From Gp1-AA133 sp963850425 (lineage in GTDB: Bacteria > Acidobacteriota > Terriglobia > Terriglobales > Acidobacteriaceae), in assembly GCA_963850425.1 (NCBI GenBank), contig CAWKLF010000002.1, positions 137,277 through 201,276 of the forward strand: a stretch of DNA of 64,000 nt, read 5' to 3'. The position numbers and the translations under genes are program-made. A model generated the notes under the pieces. The model did no database searches and was not told where the DNA came from. It saw only the letters and a list, made by a program, of their open reading frames with translations. This document shows, in pieces, positions 51,949 to 60,051 of the stretch (positions are counted from its first letter, which is position 1; each line of letters opens with the position of its first letter).

Positions 51949-52019
51949 CCGGACGACGTGTTGGAAAGCCTCGACGCTCTCCCACTGACTTCCGCTTCCC
52001 TTTCTGCTATCGTCGCGAC

Positions 52020-52670
52020 ATGGGCCGGGCCCCAAGTTTATGCGGTGTGATTCTGGCGGCGGGCGACTCCACGCGCATGGGCAGCGACAAGGCTCTGCTT
52101 CCCTGGCCGCCAGTTCTTCCCGGACAGCCTCCCGCCGGCACGTTTCTGTCGGCGGCGATTGATTGTCTGTCGCCCTTCTCTGAGATCGTTATTGTCGTCG
52201 CCGGCAAGAACGCAGACCGTATCGCGCCGTTTGCTTACGCGGCAGGCGCTTCCATGGTAGTCAATCAGGAACCGGAGCGCGGGCAATTCAGCTCGCTGCA
52301 GGTAGGCCTGCAGGAAGTCCTGAACCGCGGCCGCGATGCGGCCTTAGTGACTCTGGTCGATCGGCCCCCGGTGAGCGGGAACACCGTGTCGCAGCTTTGC
52401 GTCGCATTCGCGGCCGCCTTGGAGCGCCGGAAATGGGCCGTCGTCCCGGAAGTCCGCGGCCATCATGGACACCCGATCGTGCTCGGACGGGAGATGATTG
52501 AAGCCTTCCTGAAAGCGCCGCCCACGGCTACTGCGAGGGACGTTGAGCATCAGTATGCACAGCATGTGGAGTACGTGCCGGTTGACGACCCGGCCATCAC
52601 CATCAACGTCAATACGCCCGAAGAGTACGCTGCTTTACGTGCAATCCAGCCGGCAACCGCCGGAGACTGA
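52020..52670 (+). CDS. mocA: molybdenum cofactor cytidylyltransferase-like protein (MocA/NTP_transf_3)
   Basis: 216 residues. GVILAAGDSTRMGSDKALLP is the nucleotide-binding signature (L-A-A-G-x-S-x-R-M-G), NQEPERGQFSSLQVGLQEVL and LVTLVDRPPVSGNTV carry the metal-binding and catalytic residues, GHHGHPIVLGREM follows. MocA adds CMP to molybdopterin for hydroxylase-type enzymes. Close behind xdhC (71 bases), which supports that function over the related GMP- or sugar-nucleotide enzymes. TATCGT lies six bases before the ATG. Confidence 0.87.
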   Translation: MGRAPSLCGVILAAGDSTRMGSDKALLPWPPVLPGQPPAGTFLSAAIDCLSPFSEIVIVVAGKNADRIAPFAYAAGASMVVNQEPERGQFSSLQVGLQEVLNRGRDAALVTLVDRPPVSGNTVSQLCVAFAAALERRKWAVVPEVRGHHGHPIVLGREMIEAFLKAPPTATARDVEHQYAQHVEYVPVDDPAITINVNTPEEYAALRAIQPATAGD

Positions 52671-52688
52671 AGTCATCCGCTACAATTT

Positions 52689-53471
52689 ATGTCTTCGGCG
52701 AGCGACCCGTCCTTCAATGGCGGCAACTTGCGCGAAACTTCCACAACGAGAAAACCTTTGACTGCCACCCCAGTGACCGGCCGCTCGCAAGCGTTCATCG
52801 AATCCATTCTGCATCTCGAACCCCGTTTCGCGGCGTTTGATTGCGACGGCACGCTCTGGAATGGAGACGGCGGAGAAAGTTTCTTCGCGTGGGAGTTGGA
52901 AGAAAAGCTGGTTCCGGATGACGTCGCGCGCTCCATGCAGGCTCGCTACGCTGAGTATCGCGCGGGAAAAGTTCCCGAGGATGTGATGTGCGGCGAAATG
53001 GTTACCATGCACAGGGGCATGATCGAGGCGGACGTCCAACGAACGGCAACCCGCTTTTTTGATTTGTATTTCGTCGAAAAGATATTTTCCGAGATGCGTT
53101 TCCTGGTTCGTCAATTGATCGCCCAGGGGTGCGACGTGTGGGCCGTGTCCTCGACCAATGACTGGGTTATCCGCGCCGGCATGCGGCACTTCGGAATTCC
53201 GCGCGATCATGTGTTGGCCGCGTCGGTCGAAATCGAGAATATGCGAATTACGGACCGCCTGGTCCGGATTCCCAGCGGCCCCGGCAAGCCCAAAGCGATC
53301 CTCGATGTCGTGAAGAAGAAGCCCGACGCCGCTTTTGGAAACTCGCGCTGGGACGTCGATATGCTCGCCTTGGCTGCTCATCCCTTTGCCATCAACCCAA
53401 ATCCCGACCTTGAAAAGATGGCGCAGGAACGTCATTGGGGACAGTATTTTCCCAACGCCGTACCAAAATGA
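52689..53471 (+). CDS. HAD-superfamily phosphatase, subfamily IB (phosphoserine-phosphatase-like)
   Basis: 260 residues. Motif I FAAFDCDGTLWNGDGGESFF near residue 53, the alpha-helical cap (ELEEKLVPDDVARSMQARYA), motif II AVSSTNDWVIRAG, motif III KPKAILDVVKKK and motif IV FGNSRWDVDMLALAAHPFAI, where the acidic residues are partly present. Related to SerB and to phosphatases acting on small phosphorylated metabolites. ATG 52689 lies only two bases after TACAAT, so the real start may be further in, although no better one is seen. Follows mocA by 18 bases. Confidence 0.82.
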   Translation: MSSASDPSFNGGNLRETSTTRKPLTATPVTGRSQAFIESILHLEPRFAAFDCDGTLWNGDGGESFFAWELEEKLVPDDVARSMQARYAEYRAGKVPEDVMCGEMVTMHRGMIEADVQRTATRFFDLYFVEKIFSEMRFLVRQLIAQGCDVWAVSSTNDWVIRAGMRHFGIPRDHVLAASVEIENMRITDRLVRIPSGPGKPKAILDVVKKKPDAAFGNSRWDVDMLALAAHPFAINPNPDLEKMAQERHWGQYFPNAVPK

Positions 53472-53543
53472 GTACAAACGGCGCGAACATTCCAACCGCT
53501 TGTAATCAAATTGTAAGAATCCCTTTGCTTCCCGCTTGATTAC

Positions 53544-53571
53544 TTGACCTTCCCTGAAAACCTGACATATT
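53544..53571 (+). promoter_or_regulatory. promoter of the small zinc-knuckle-like protein gene
   Basis: TTGACC (53544-53549), 16-base spacer, CATATT (53566-53571). Predicted transcript start about 57 bases before ATG 53635. Confidence 0.45.
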
Positions 53572-53634
53572 GTCCTCAAAAAATGGGGTTCCCGAGGGCC
53601 GCACAGCTTAACCCGGGGATTTGAGGAGCCTGCA

Positions 53635-53907
53635 ATGACCACATGGAACAGTTGGGGTGAGGACGAACCGTACTGCTGGGTTGTAATTTGCAAGAACGAC
53701 AAATTTCACCGGCATCAGAATCTGTACAGCGGGCACAAAATTCCTCTGGGCGAGACCGACGCGTTCGCTCCGCCTCCGGAGATCGATTTTCGCATGACGG
53801 TGCGTTGCGACGAATGCGGCCAAGAGTATCCTTACGACCCCGCCGATCTGCTTCGCTTTCAAATGAATTTTCAGCCGGATTTCAAACCACATCCCCTGTT
53901 TGCCTAG
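53635..53907 (+). CDS. small hypothetical protein with a C-x2-C pair (90 aa)
   Basis: 90 residues starting MTTWNSWGEDEPYCWVVICK. It has Trp/Tyr-rich N-terminal segments, KFHRHQNLYSGHKIPLGETD, and CDECGQEYPYDPADL with a C-x2-C pair, perhaps half of a zinc site together with the earlier Cys and His. A GGAGCC ribosome site precedes the ATG. I do not recognise the family. Gene is flanked by its own promoter candidate and a short gap, supporting a real, separately expressed gene. Confidence 0.68.
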   Translation: MTTWNSWGEDEPYCWVVICKNDKFHRHQNLYSGHKIPLGETDAFAPPPEIDFRMTVRCDECGQEYPYDPADLLRFQMNFQPDFKPHPLFA

Positions 53908-53974
53908 TCAACGGCTACGGCTACCTTGGGTGGGCGGGAACGCTCGCTCCTGCTTCGGTTGCTTCTGAACACGG

Positions 53975-54328
53975 TCAGGTCTTCTTCACCAGCGCACCCA
54001 AAGCGTCTATCGCGAGGTAGGCAGCATGCTGTGAAGCCTCCGGCAAACCGCCGACTCTCTCCAGCAACTCTTCGCGACGGAACATCCGCGCATCCTCTAC
54101 CAGCATTCCAGCCACCATCTCGGTCAAGGCAGACGCGCATGCCATTGCTGAGACGCATCCCTTGGCGCGAAAACGCATCTCCGCAATTCTTCCTGAAGTA
54201 ATTTTCGCCGTCAGTTCGAGGATGTCCCCGCAGGCCGGGTTTTCCATCTGCACGCGCACGTCGGGATTCTGGATCTCGCCGGCGTTTCGGGGATTCTGAA
54301 AGTGATCGAGCACCTGGGCGGAATACAT
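53975..54328 (-). CDS. NifU/IscU-like iron-sulfur scaffold protein lacking the third Cys
   Basis: 117 residues from ATG 54328 (MYSAQVLDHFQNPRNAGEIQ, the family start). Cluster ligands C33 (NPACGD) and C58 (RAKGCVS, with C64 nearby) are present. The third canonical Cys, which follows a His in IscU, is replaced by Ala (SQHAAYLAIDAL). It may bind clusters with other ligands or act as a partner rather than a full scaffold. No nifS, sufS or other isc gene is adjacent. Divergent from the binding-protein gene at 54424. Confidence 0.83.
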   Translation of the reverse strand: MYSAQVLDHFQNPRNAGEIQNPDVRVQMENPACGDILELTAKITSGRIAEMRFRAKGCVSAMACASALTEMVAGMLVEDARMFRREELLERVGGLPEASQHAAYLAIDALGALVKKT

Positions 54329-54423
54329 CTCATCATTGTAAAAGGAGACGCCGCGACCGGTTGTGCACCCTGCGATCTTCTCGCCAGCTCCGCGGCAACG
54401 GTTTAACATCAGCGGGAGACCTC

Positions 54424-55269
54424 ATGACATCCCTTCACATTCCACGCCGCATTGTCAGCTTGCAGCCGAGCGCTACCGCGATCCTGCAAGCGATCGGGCA
54501 ATTGGACCGCCTGGTCGCGTGCACCCGCTATTGCGTTGACATATGCCCGGGAGCTGCGTCGGGACGAATCGTTGTGAGCGACTCGTGGAGCGCGGATGCC
54601 GCGCAGATCATCGCAGCCAAGCCCGACCTGGTCATCGCCGCCGTTCCTTACCAGGAAAAATCGGTGGCGGAAATTCTGAAAACCGGCGCACGCTTTCTCG
54701 GGCTGGCGCCAAGAACCCTGGCCGACATCTACACAGATATCGCTATGATTGCGGGGATTGCTGGGGTTCCCGATCGAGGCCAACAGGTCGCCGATCGCAT
54801 GGGTGCGGCGATTAGCGAAGTTCGCGCCCAAACCGCCGGCTTGCCGCGGCGCCGGGTTTTCTGTGAAGAGTGGGGAAAGCCTCTGATCGCTTCACAGATG
54901 TGGGTATCGGAACTTGTTCAGGCCGCAGGCGGCGAGTTCGTGGGCGCGCCCGGAAAGCAAACAACCGCCGAAACTGTATTCGATGCAAGCCCCGACGTGA
55001 TTATCGCAGCCTGGTGCGGCGCCGGCGACCGCGTTCCCCTAGCGAAAATCATGCGCGATCGCGCGTGGACCCATCTGCCGGCGGTCGAAGCGGGCCGGGT
55101 TTATTGCATCCGCGACGAATTGCTCAACACACCCGCGCCCACCCTCATCTCCGGTCTGCACGCTTTGGCTGCCGCCATCCACCCTGAACATTTTCCCCGC
55201 GTTCCCGGATTGCGTGGAATCGCCGACGAATCGCCCGAGACACGCTCTTGGGGCGAACCGGTGGTTTAA
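54424..55269 (+). CDS. BtuF-like substrate-binding protein without signal peptide
   Basis: 281 residues from ATG 54424 (GGGAGACC before it). The fold is a class III (FhuD/BtuF-type) periplasmic-binding domain: RRIVSLQPSATAILQAIGQL, GLAPRTLADIYTDIAMIAGI, VGAPGKQTTAETVFDASPDV, AWCGAGDRVPLAKIMRDRAW and AVEAGRVYCIRDELLNTP. No hydrophobic leader is present, so it probably stays in the cytoplasm, unlike BtuF. Cytoplasmic members are common in genomes and of unclear role; cobalamin or a corrinoid is the usual guess. It is the first gene of a run of four closely spaced genes. Confidence 0.82.
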   Translation: MTSLHIPRRIVSLQPSATAILQAIGQLDRLVACTRYCVDICPGAASGRIVVSDSWSADAAQIIAAKPDLVIAAVPYQEKSVAEILKTGARFLGLAPRTLADIYTDIAMIAGIAGVPDRGQQVADRMGAAISEVRAQTAGLPRRRVFCEEWGKPLIASQMWVSELVQAAGGEFVGAPGKQTTAETVFDASPDVIIAAWCGAGDRVPLAKIMRDRAWTHLPAVEAGRVYCIRDELLNTPAPTLISGLHALAAAIHPEHFPRVPGLRGIADESPETRSWGEPVV

Positions 55270-55279
55270 GATTGTCGGC

Positions 55280-55765
55280 ATGCAAAAGTCCCCCACCACG
55301 GACATTGTTCGCAGCGAAGTGGCGCGCCTGGCCGCCACCTCAACCTCCGCGCACGAACTGATGACTAAGATGGTCGCCTTGCTGCACGAACAGATGCTCA
55401 AGTACAACTGGGTCGGTTTCTACATGCTCGACGAGGCGGCCAAGCCTCCCGTACTCGTGCTCGGCCCATTTCAGGGGGCGATGACTCCGCATACCAGAAT
55501 TCCGCTCCATCAGGGCATCTGCGGAGCCGCCGCTTCCACCGGCAAGACCGTCATCGTCGATGACGTCGGAAAAGATCCCCGCTACCTTGCCTGCTCGCTT
55601 GAGACCAAATCCGAAATCGTCGCGCCGGTTTTCCGGCTTGGCAAAGTCGCCGGCGAACTCGATATCGACAGCCATTTTCCCGCTGCCTTTTCCGGAGACG
55701 ATCGCGAGTTCGTGGAGTATTGCGCCGCGCTGGTCGGCAAGAAACTGGAAAGCTCGCCTGCATGA
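55280..55765 (+). CDS. msrC: GAF-domain free methionine (R)-sulfoxide reductase
   Basis: 161 residues from ATG 55280. A compact GAF domain of the fRMsr type: YNWVGFYMLDEAAKPPVLVL, PFQGAMTPHTRIPLHQGICG, AAASTGKTVIVDDVGKDPRY and LACSLETKSEIVAPVF. The Cys of GICG and of LACS are conserved active-site positions of fRMsr. It reduces free methionine sulfoxide using thioredoxin-like donors. It overlaps the next gene (a thioredoxin-like protein) by ATGA, an apt pairing. Confidence 0.87.
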   Translation: MQKSPTTDIVRSEVARLAATSTSAHELMTKMVALLHEQMLKYNWVGFYMLDEAAKPPVLVLGPFQGAMTPHTRIPLHQGICGAAASTGKTVIVDDVGKDPRYLACSLETKSEIVAPVFRLGKVAGELDIDSHFPAAFSGDDREFVEYCAALVGKKLESSPA

Positions 55766-56796
55766 GAGTCGAAAAAGGCAAGGTTCGTGCCCCGGAAATC
55801 GGAAGGGTTTGGCTCAATTCTCCTCCGCTGAGTTTTCGGCAGCTGCGCGGCCGGGTTGTGCTGGTCGATTTCTGGGACTACACATGCGTCAATTGCATTC
55901 GCACCCTGCCCTACATTCAAGCATGGCACGAACGCTACGTGGGCAAAGGTTTGACGGTGATCGGAGTGCACACGCCGGAATTCACGTTCGCGCAGTATGA
56001 GTCGAACGTGGAGCGGGGCGTGCGCGAGTTCGGACTGACCTATCCGATCGTGGTCGATAATGATCGGGAGATCTGGAAGGCATTCGCCAATCGCTACTGG
56101 CCCACGAAGTATCTGCTCGATAAAGAAGGCTACCTGCGCTACGCGCACTTCGGCGAAGGCGCCTACCACGAGACCGAGGAGGCAATTCGCGAGCTACTGC
56201 TGGAGGTGAACTCCACTCTGGCGTTCCCTCCTCTGATGGAGCCGGTACGCGCGGAGGATCGGAATGGTGCGGTGTGCTATCCGCCAAGTGCAGAGCTGTA
56301 CCTGGGGCACGCGCGCGGGCGGATTGGCAACGAGGGCGGATTGAAAGAGGATTCCATCGCCAAGTACACCGCTCCCAAGGAGCTCAACGAGAATCATTTC
56401 TATCTGAACGGGCAGTGGGCCTCGACCGCAGAGTACGTGGAAGCGGCGGGGGACGGTCCACACTCCATCGTATTGCAGTACGAAGCCGCCGGCGTAAATC
56501 TGGTGATGGCCGCTCCCCGTGGCGGAGCCTGCGAGATTGTCATTCTGCAGGATGGCAAGCCTCTCGAGCGGTCGCAAAAAGCTTCGGATACGCGTTTTCG
56601 CGCCGTGGACGGCGCCGAGGTGAGTTACGTTTCGGTGCAGCAGGCGCGGATGTATTCCCTCTTGAAAAACGCAGAGTTCGGAAAGCACCACCTGGAATTG
56701 CTGTGTCCTGCTGGCCTTGCTGCCTTCGCCTTCACCTTTACCAGCTGCGTCGACCCGACAAGGGAGACAGTCGCAGCCGTTGGGTCGCAGCCATGA
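55762..56796 (+). CDS. thioredoxin-like/redoxin protein with C-terminal extension (TlpA/DipZ-type)
   Basis: 344 residues from ATG 55762. N-terminal redoxin domain: VVLVDFWDYTCVNCIRTLPY with C-V-N-C active site, TVIGVHTPEFTFAQYESNVE, and a cis-Pro region FANRYWPTKYLLDKEGYLRY. The C-terminal 180 residues are a beta-rich domain (PKELNENHFYLNGQWASTAE, CEIVILQDGKPLERSQKASD) as in the soluble part of DipZ/CcdA-like proteins; no membrane segments are seen and no signal peptide. Overlaps both neighbours by four bases (ATGA), so tightly coupled. Confidence 0.86.
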   Translation: MRVEKGKVRAPEIGRVWLNSPPLSFRQLRGRVVLVDFWDYTCVNCIRTLPYIQAWHERYVGKGLTVIGVHTPEFTFAQYESNVERGVREFGLTYPIVVDNDREIWKAFANRYWPTKYLLDKEGYLRYAHFGEGAYHETEEAIRELLLEVNSTLAFPPLMEPVRAEDRNGAVCYPPSAELYLGHARGRIGNEGGLKEDSIAKYTAPKELNENHFYLNGQWASTAEYVEAAGDGPHSIVLQYEAAGVNLVMAAPRGGACEIVILQDGKPLERSQKASDTRFRAVDGAEVSYVSVQQARMYSLLKNAEFGKHHLELLCPAGLAAFAFTFTSCVDPTRETVAAVGSQP

Positions 56797-57191
56797 TGAA
56801 GCGCGTGGTCGCCGCCCTCATCGTGCACGACGGGAAGATTCTGGTCTGCCAGAGGACTCGCCATCAAACGATGCCGCTTAAGTGGGAGTTTCCCGGCGGC
56901 AAAATCGAAGATGGCGAGCAGGCGCGCGGCGCCCTGGAGCGTGAACTCGAGGAAGAACTCGGTATTCACGCCACAATCGCGGAAGAAGCAGTCCGTATTC
57001 GGCACGAGTACCGCAGCGGGAGTTCGGTCGATCTGCGTTTCTTTGTGGTCCGGGAGTATCGCGGAAAGCTGGAGAATCGCATTTTTCGCGATATGCAATG
57101 GGCTCGCCCCGCCGACTTGCCATCGTTCGATTTTCTCGAAGCCGATCTCAAATTAGTATCCGACCTGGCCACCGGAAGGCTCTCGGTTTAG
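56793..57191 (+). CDS. mutT: NUDIX hydrolase (MutT-type, 8-oxo-dGTP diphosphatase)
   Basis: 132 residues. KRVVAALIVHDGKILVCQRT, then the Nudix box GGKIEDGEQARGALERELEE followed by ELGI, matching G-x5-E-x7-R-E-x2-E-E-x-G. RHQTMPLKWEFPGG is typical of MutT and its relatives. It cleans oxidised purine nucleotides from the pool. Overlaps the redoxin gene by ATGA. Last gene of the binding protein/fRMsr/redoxin/MutT run. Confidence 0.92.
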   Translation: MMKRVVAALIVHDGKILVCQRTRHQTMPLKWEFPGGKIEDGEQARGALERELEEELGIHATIAEEAVRIRHEYRSGSSVDLRFFVVREYRGKLENRIFRDMQWARPADLPSFDFLEADLKLVSDLATGRLSV

Positions 57192-57233
57192 AGGTTTCGC
57201 GAGGCGGGCATCCTCTCCCGCCACCGCTCGCCT

Positions 57234-57265
57234 CAAAGAAAAAGGCACCGCATCTGCGGCGCCTT
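57234..57265 (-). terminator. intrinsic terminator of the M48 protease gene
   Basis: On the minus strand: AAGGCGCCGC, loop AGAT, GCGGTGCCTT, then TTTCTTT. The ten-base-pair stem is complete with one G-U pair. Begins 21 bases after the M48 gene stop; it also separates it from the convergent MutT gene. Confidence 0.8.
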
Positions 57266-57286
57266 CATTAGTCTCAATAGTTCTGC

Positions 57287-58303
57287 TTAGTTCTGTGACC
57301 CGTCCCGTTTCAATACCGGATGGTCTTCATCGCTGTCGCTGGGCTGAGAGGCGCGGCGAAGCTCCGGCGAACTGTCTTTCTTGTCGTCGAGCTTACGACG
57401 ATTCTCCAGCTTGGCTAACCGGCCCTTGACTTCCTGGAACTCCGAGGTGTCGACCTTGTAAGTCGGACGCGCCGGAAGCAACTTCTCGATCTCGTCTTGC
57501 GATTTCTCGATGCGATCAGGCGTGGGCGGATGAGACTCAAACGCCTTGGAGAACGTGCCCGGCTTCTTCTTTTCCTGCGCCTGGATCTTTTCAAAAAATG
57601 CGGTAAAGGCCTGGGGATCGTAGCCGCTCTTATACATGTATTCAACGCCCAGGTAGTCCGCTTCGGCCTCAAACCCGCGACTGAACTTCAGAAAAGTGAC
57701 GGGCAGCGCCAAGCCGGCTGCTTCCTGCACGGCAAGCCCACCCAAACCTCCACCCATCATGATGAGCGGGATCGTGGCCAGCTGCGCAAGGGTACCGCGT
57801 GTCTGCTCACGGGCAATGTGGCAGGCGGCGACGTGAGCAATCTCGTGCGCCATCACGCCGGCGAGTTCGGCTTCATTGTCAGCCGCCAGGATCAGACCGG
57901 AATTCACATAGAAGAATCCGCCCGGAAGCGCGAACGCATTGATCACGTCGGCATCCACCACTTTTATGGTGAATGGCACCTTGGAATCGGAGTTCCGTAC
58001 CAGGTTCTGTCCAAGCCGATTTACGTACTCAGTGATCACGGGGTCTTTGATCAGCTTGGAGGTTGAATCGATTTGGTCGGCGTATTGCCGGCCCATGTTG
58101 ATCTGGCCTTCGACGCTATACCAGTTGCCCACACCCCGGCCGCACCCCACGTTGCGATTGCCGATTGCATCCAGGTCGTTGATTCCGCCGTCATGCTTCA
58201 ACTTTGCCGGTTGACTGGCTTGCGTGTCGTCACCAGGGGCGGCGAGCGCCAGACTACTGCAGGCAAGAACGATGGCCAGTCCGGCTCCAATTAAACGTTT
58301 CAT
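57287..58303 (-). CDS. exported M48-family metalloprotease
   Basis: 338 residues from ATG 58303 (AGGGGGAA upstream). Signal peptide MKRLIGAGLAIVLACSSLAL. The catalytic motif is GVMAHEIAHVAACH (H-E-x2-H) with the third ligand in FSRGFEAEADYLGVEYMYKS. VVDADVINAFALPGGFFYVN is characteristic of Oma1/BepA-type proteases. The C-terminus is charged and acidic. A periplasmic zinc protease probably guarding the envelope, similar to BepA but without its TPR half. Confidence 0.92.
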   Translation of the reverse strand: MKRLIGAGLAIVLACSSLALAAPGDDTQASQPAKLKHDGGINDLDAIGNRNVGCGRGVGNWYSVEGQINMGRQYADQIDSTSKLIKDPVITEYVNRLGQNLVRNSDSKVPFTIKVVDADVINAFALPGGFFYVNSGLILAADNEAELAGVMAHEIAHVAACHIAREQTRGTLAQLATIPLIMMGGGLGGLAVQEAAGLALPVTFLKFSRGFEAEADYLGVEYMYKSGYDPQAFTAFFEKIQAQEKKKPGTFSKAFESHPPTPDRIEKSQDEIEKLLPARPTYKVDTSEFQEVKGRLAKLENRRKLDDKKDSSPELRRASQPSDSDEDHPVLKRDGSQN

Positions 58304-58395
58304 GGGATTCCCCCTGACGGACACAATACCGCCCTCTATTAGACGCAGCTAGAATGAGGAAGGTTTCCCCTTCCTGCAACCCGGGTGGCTATTCT

Positions 58396-59697
58396 TCAGT
58401 TTACGCTTGCCTTATGACTTGTATCCAGTAGGGACAATGCGCCCCCCGCGGCATGCAGGCTCTGCCACATCAAGGCAAAAGTGAGGACAATCACGAGCAC
58501 CGTAGTACCCCACGCAACCACGTTAAAGAGCCGGGAATTGACATACTCGCCCATCAGCTCCTTCTTGTTGATTAGAAGTAGCATAAAGATCAGGACAAAG
58601 GGCAGCACTACGCCATTGACCACCTGGGACAGAATCGTGATTTTCACCAGCGGAAGGTTCGGCACCAGGATGACGGCTCCTCCGGCCACGATAAGCGCGG
58701 TGTAGAGCCAGTAGAAGACCGGGGCTTCGCCAAACTTCATCCCCACACCTGACTCAAAACCCAGCCCTTCACAAACTGTGTAGGCGGTGGACAGAGGCAA
58801 AATTGACGCCGCAAACAAGGATGCGTTGAAAAGCCCCGCGGCAAACAAAATGTAGGCATAGTCACCCGCCAGGGGACGCAGCGCCTGCGCCGCATCTTTT
58901 GCATCTTGTACGTTGCGATAGCCGTGGGCGTATAGGGTTGCCGCACAAGCCACGATGATGAACCAGGCAACGACGTCGGTAAAGATACAGCCCGCAATCA
59001 CGTCGATCTTGGACGCCTTGTACTGGCGCCGGGTGACGCCCTTCTCCACAATGGAAGATTGCAGGTAAAACTGCATCCAGGGCGCGATGGTCGTCCCTAC
59101 CAGGCCGATCACCATGTACACATACCCTTGCTGAAGCCAGGCGGAACGCGCCGGCGGCTTGATGGTGGCGATCAGGGCGTCGCCCCACGCCGGCTTGGCT
59201 AGCACACCCGCAACGATGTAGGTGATGTAGAAGAACGATGCCGTCAAAAATACTTTTTCGACGGTTTTGTATTGACCCTTCACCACGATCAACCACACGG
59301 CCACGCAACTGATCGGGACCGTGATGTACTTCGAAAACCCGAACAGTTCCAGGCTTCCTGCGATACCGGCAAATTCCGCGATCACGTTCCCAAAATTCGT
59401 GATCAGAATTCCGATCATCATGAAGAATGTGATACGGAACCCAAATTCCTCGCGGATCAGGTCACTGAGGCCTTTGCCCGTGACCGCTCCCATGCGCGCG
59501 GTCATTTCCTGGACCACGATCAGGGCCAGGGTGATGGGAATCATGGTCCATAGCAGAAGGTGTCCGAACTGGGCGCCTGCAGACGAGTAGGTCCAGATGC
59601 CGCCCGCATCGTTATCGACGTTCGCGGTGATGAAACCCGGGCCGACTACTGCCAGGAACAGCAGGATCCGGGTCTTCCAGCGTCTCAAGAACCTCAT
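58396..59697 (-). CDS. Nramp-related metal transporter with magnesium-type binding residues (NRMT-like)
   Basis: 433 residues, about 11 membrane segments. The fold is clearly Nramp (VVGPGFITANVDNDAGGIWT, GKGLSDLIREEFGFRITFFM, FGNVIAEFAGIAGSLELFGF). The transition-metal site is altered: the DPGN of TM1 reads DNDA, and the MPH of TM6 reads APW (TTIAPWMQFYLQSS), so the soft methionine ligand is replaced by Ala. NRMT magnesium transporters lack this methionine. An MgtE-like sensor gene precedes it on the same strand, which supports magnesium rather than manganese or iron. GTG 59703 is an alternative start. Confidence 0.82.
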   Translation of the reverse strand: MRFLRRWKTRILLFLAVVGPGFITANVDNDAGGIWTYSSAGAQFGHLLLWTMIPITLALIVVQEMTARMGAVTGKGLSDLIREEFGFRITFFMMIGILITNFGNVIAEFAGIAGSLELFGFSKYITVPISCVAVWLIVVKGQYKTVEKVFLTASFFYITYIVAGVLAKPAWGDALIATIKPPARSAWLQQGYVYMVIGLVGTTIAPWMQFYLQSSIVEKGVTRRQYKASKIDVIAGCIFTDVVAWFIIVACAATLYAHGYRNVQDAKDAAQALRPLAGDYAYILFAAGLFNASLFAASILPLSTAYTVCEGLGFESGVGMKFGEAPVFYWLYTALIVAGGAVILVPNLPLVKITILSQVVNGVVLPFVLIFMLLLINKKELMGEYVNSRLFNVVAWGTTVLVIVLTFALMWQSLHAAGGALSLLDTSHKASVN

Positions 59698-59703
59698 GGG
59701 CAC

Positions 59704-60051
59704 ATTTCACAGACATGGGAGCAACCAACGACCAGACAGAATAAATGCGGATCGGCAATTCTGGATAGATCGAAATCAATTTTTGTTTGAAGCGAGAGAA
59801 CAGAAACAGAAACGAACGGGGGGACGACGGAAAGGGCACGACTTCAGTCGTGCCGACGCGATTCTCGATCTGCGCGCTTCAACGCCTGAGGTGAGCTTTT
59901 TCTTGACGATTAGAGCGTGTCACGAGTTCACCTCCGCAGCTAAAGCCGTCTCAGGCTTACGATGCCACCGCCCGGCTCAAGTCAAGCCCTTGCCGCGCGC
60001 GGATCACCCCGCGGGCCGGCACCCTACAATGCGGGCGGGGGAGCAGGCGAG
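59704..60051. repeat. intergenic interval with composite hairpin repeat, copy 2
   Basis: 348 bases between the MgtE-like gene and the Nramp gene (both minus strand). It contains the perfect palindrome GGCACGACTTCAGTCGTGCC (59835-59854), CGCCTGAGGT near 59885, and an imperfect GCAGCTAAAGCCGTC near 59937, the same parts as at 13141 and 62555. If the two genes are co-transcribed, this hairpin lies inside the message and could separate their expression levels. Confidence 0.65.

Noticed and set aside
52689..53471. HAD gene at 52689 as a phosphoserine phosphatase proper (serB)
   Set aside because: The cap and motif IV differ from SerB and there is no serine-biosynthesis context, so only the subfamily is named.
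59835..59854. GGCACGACTTCAGTCGTGCC as a transcription terminator of the MgtE-like gene
   Set aside because: The hairpin lacks a T-run on either strand and recurs in other intergenic sites, so it is treated as a dispersed repeat.
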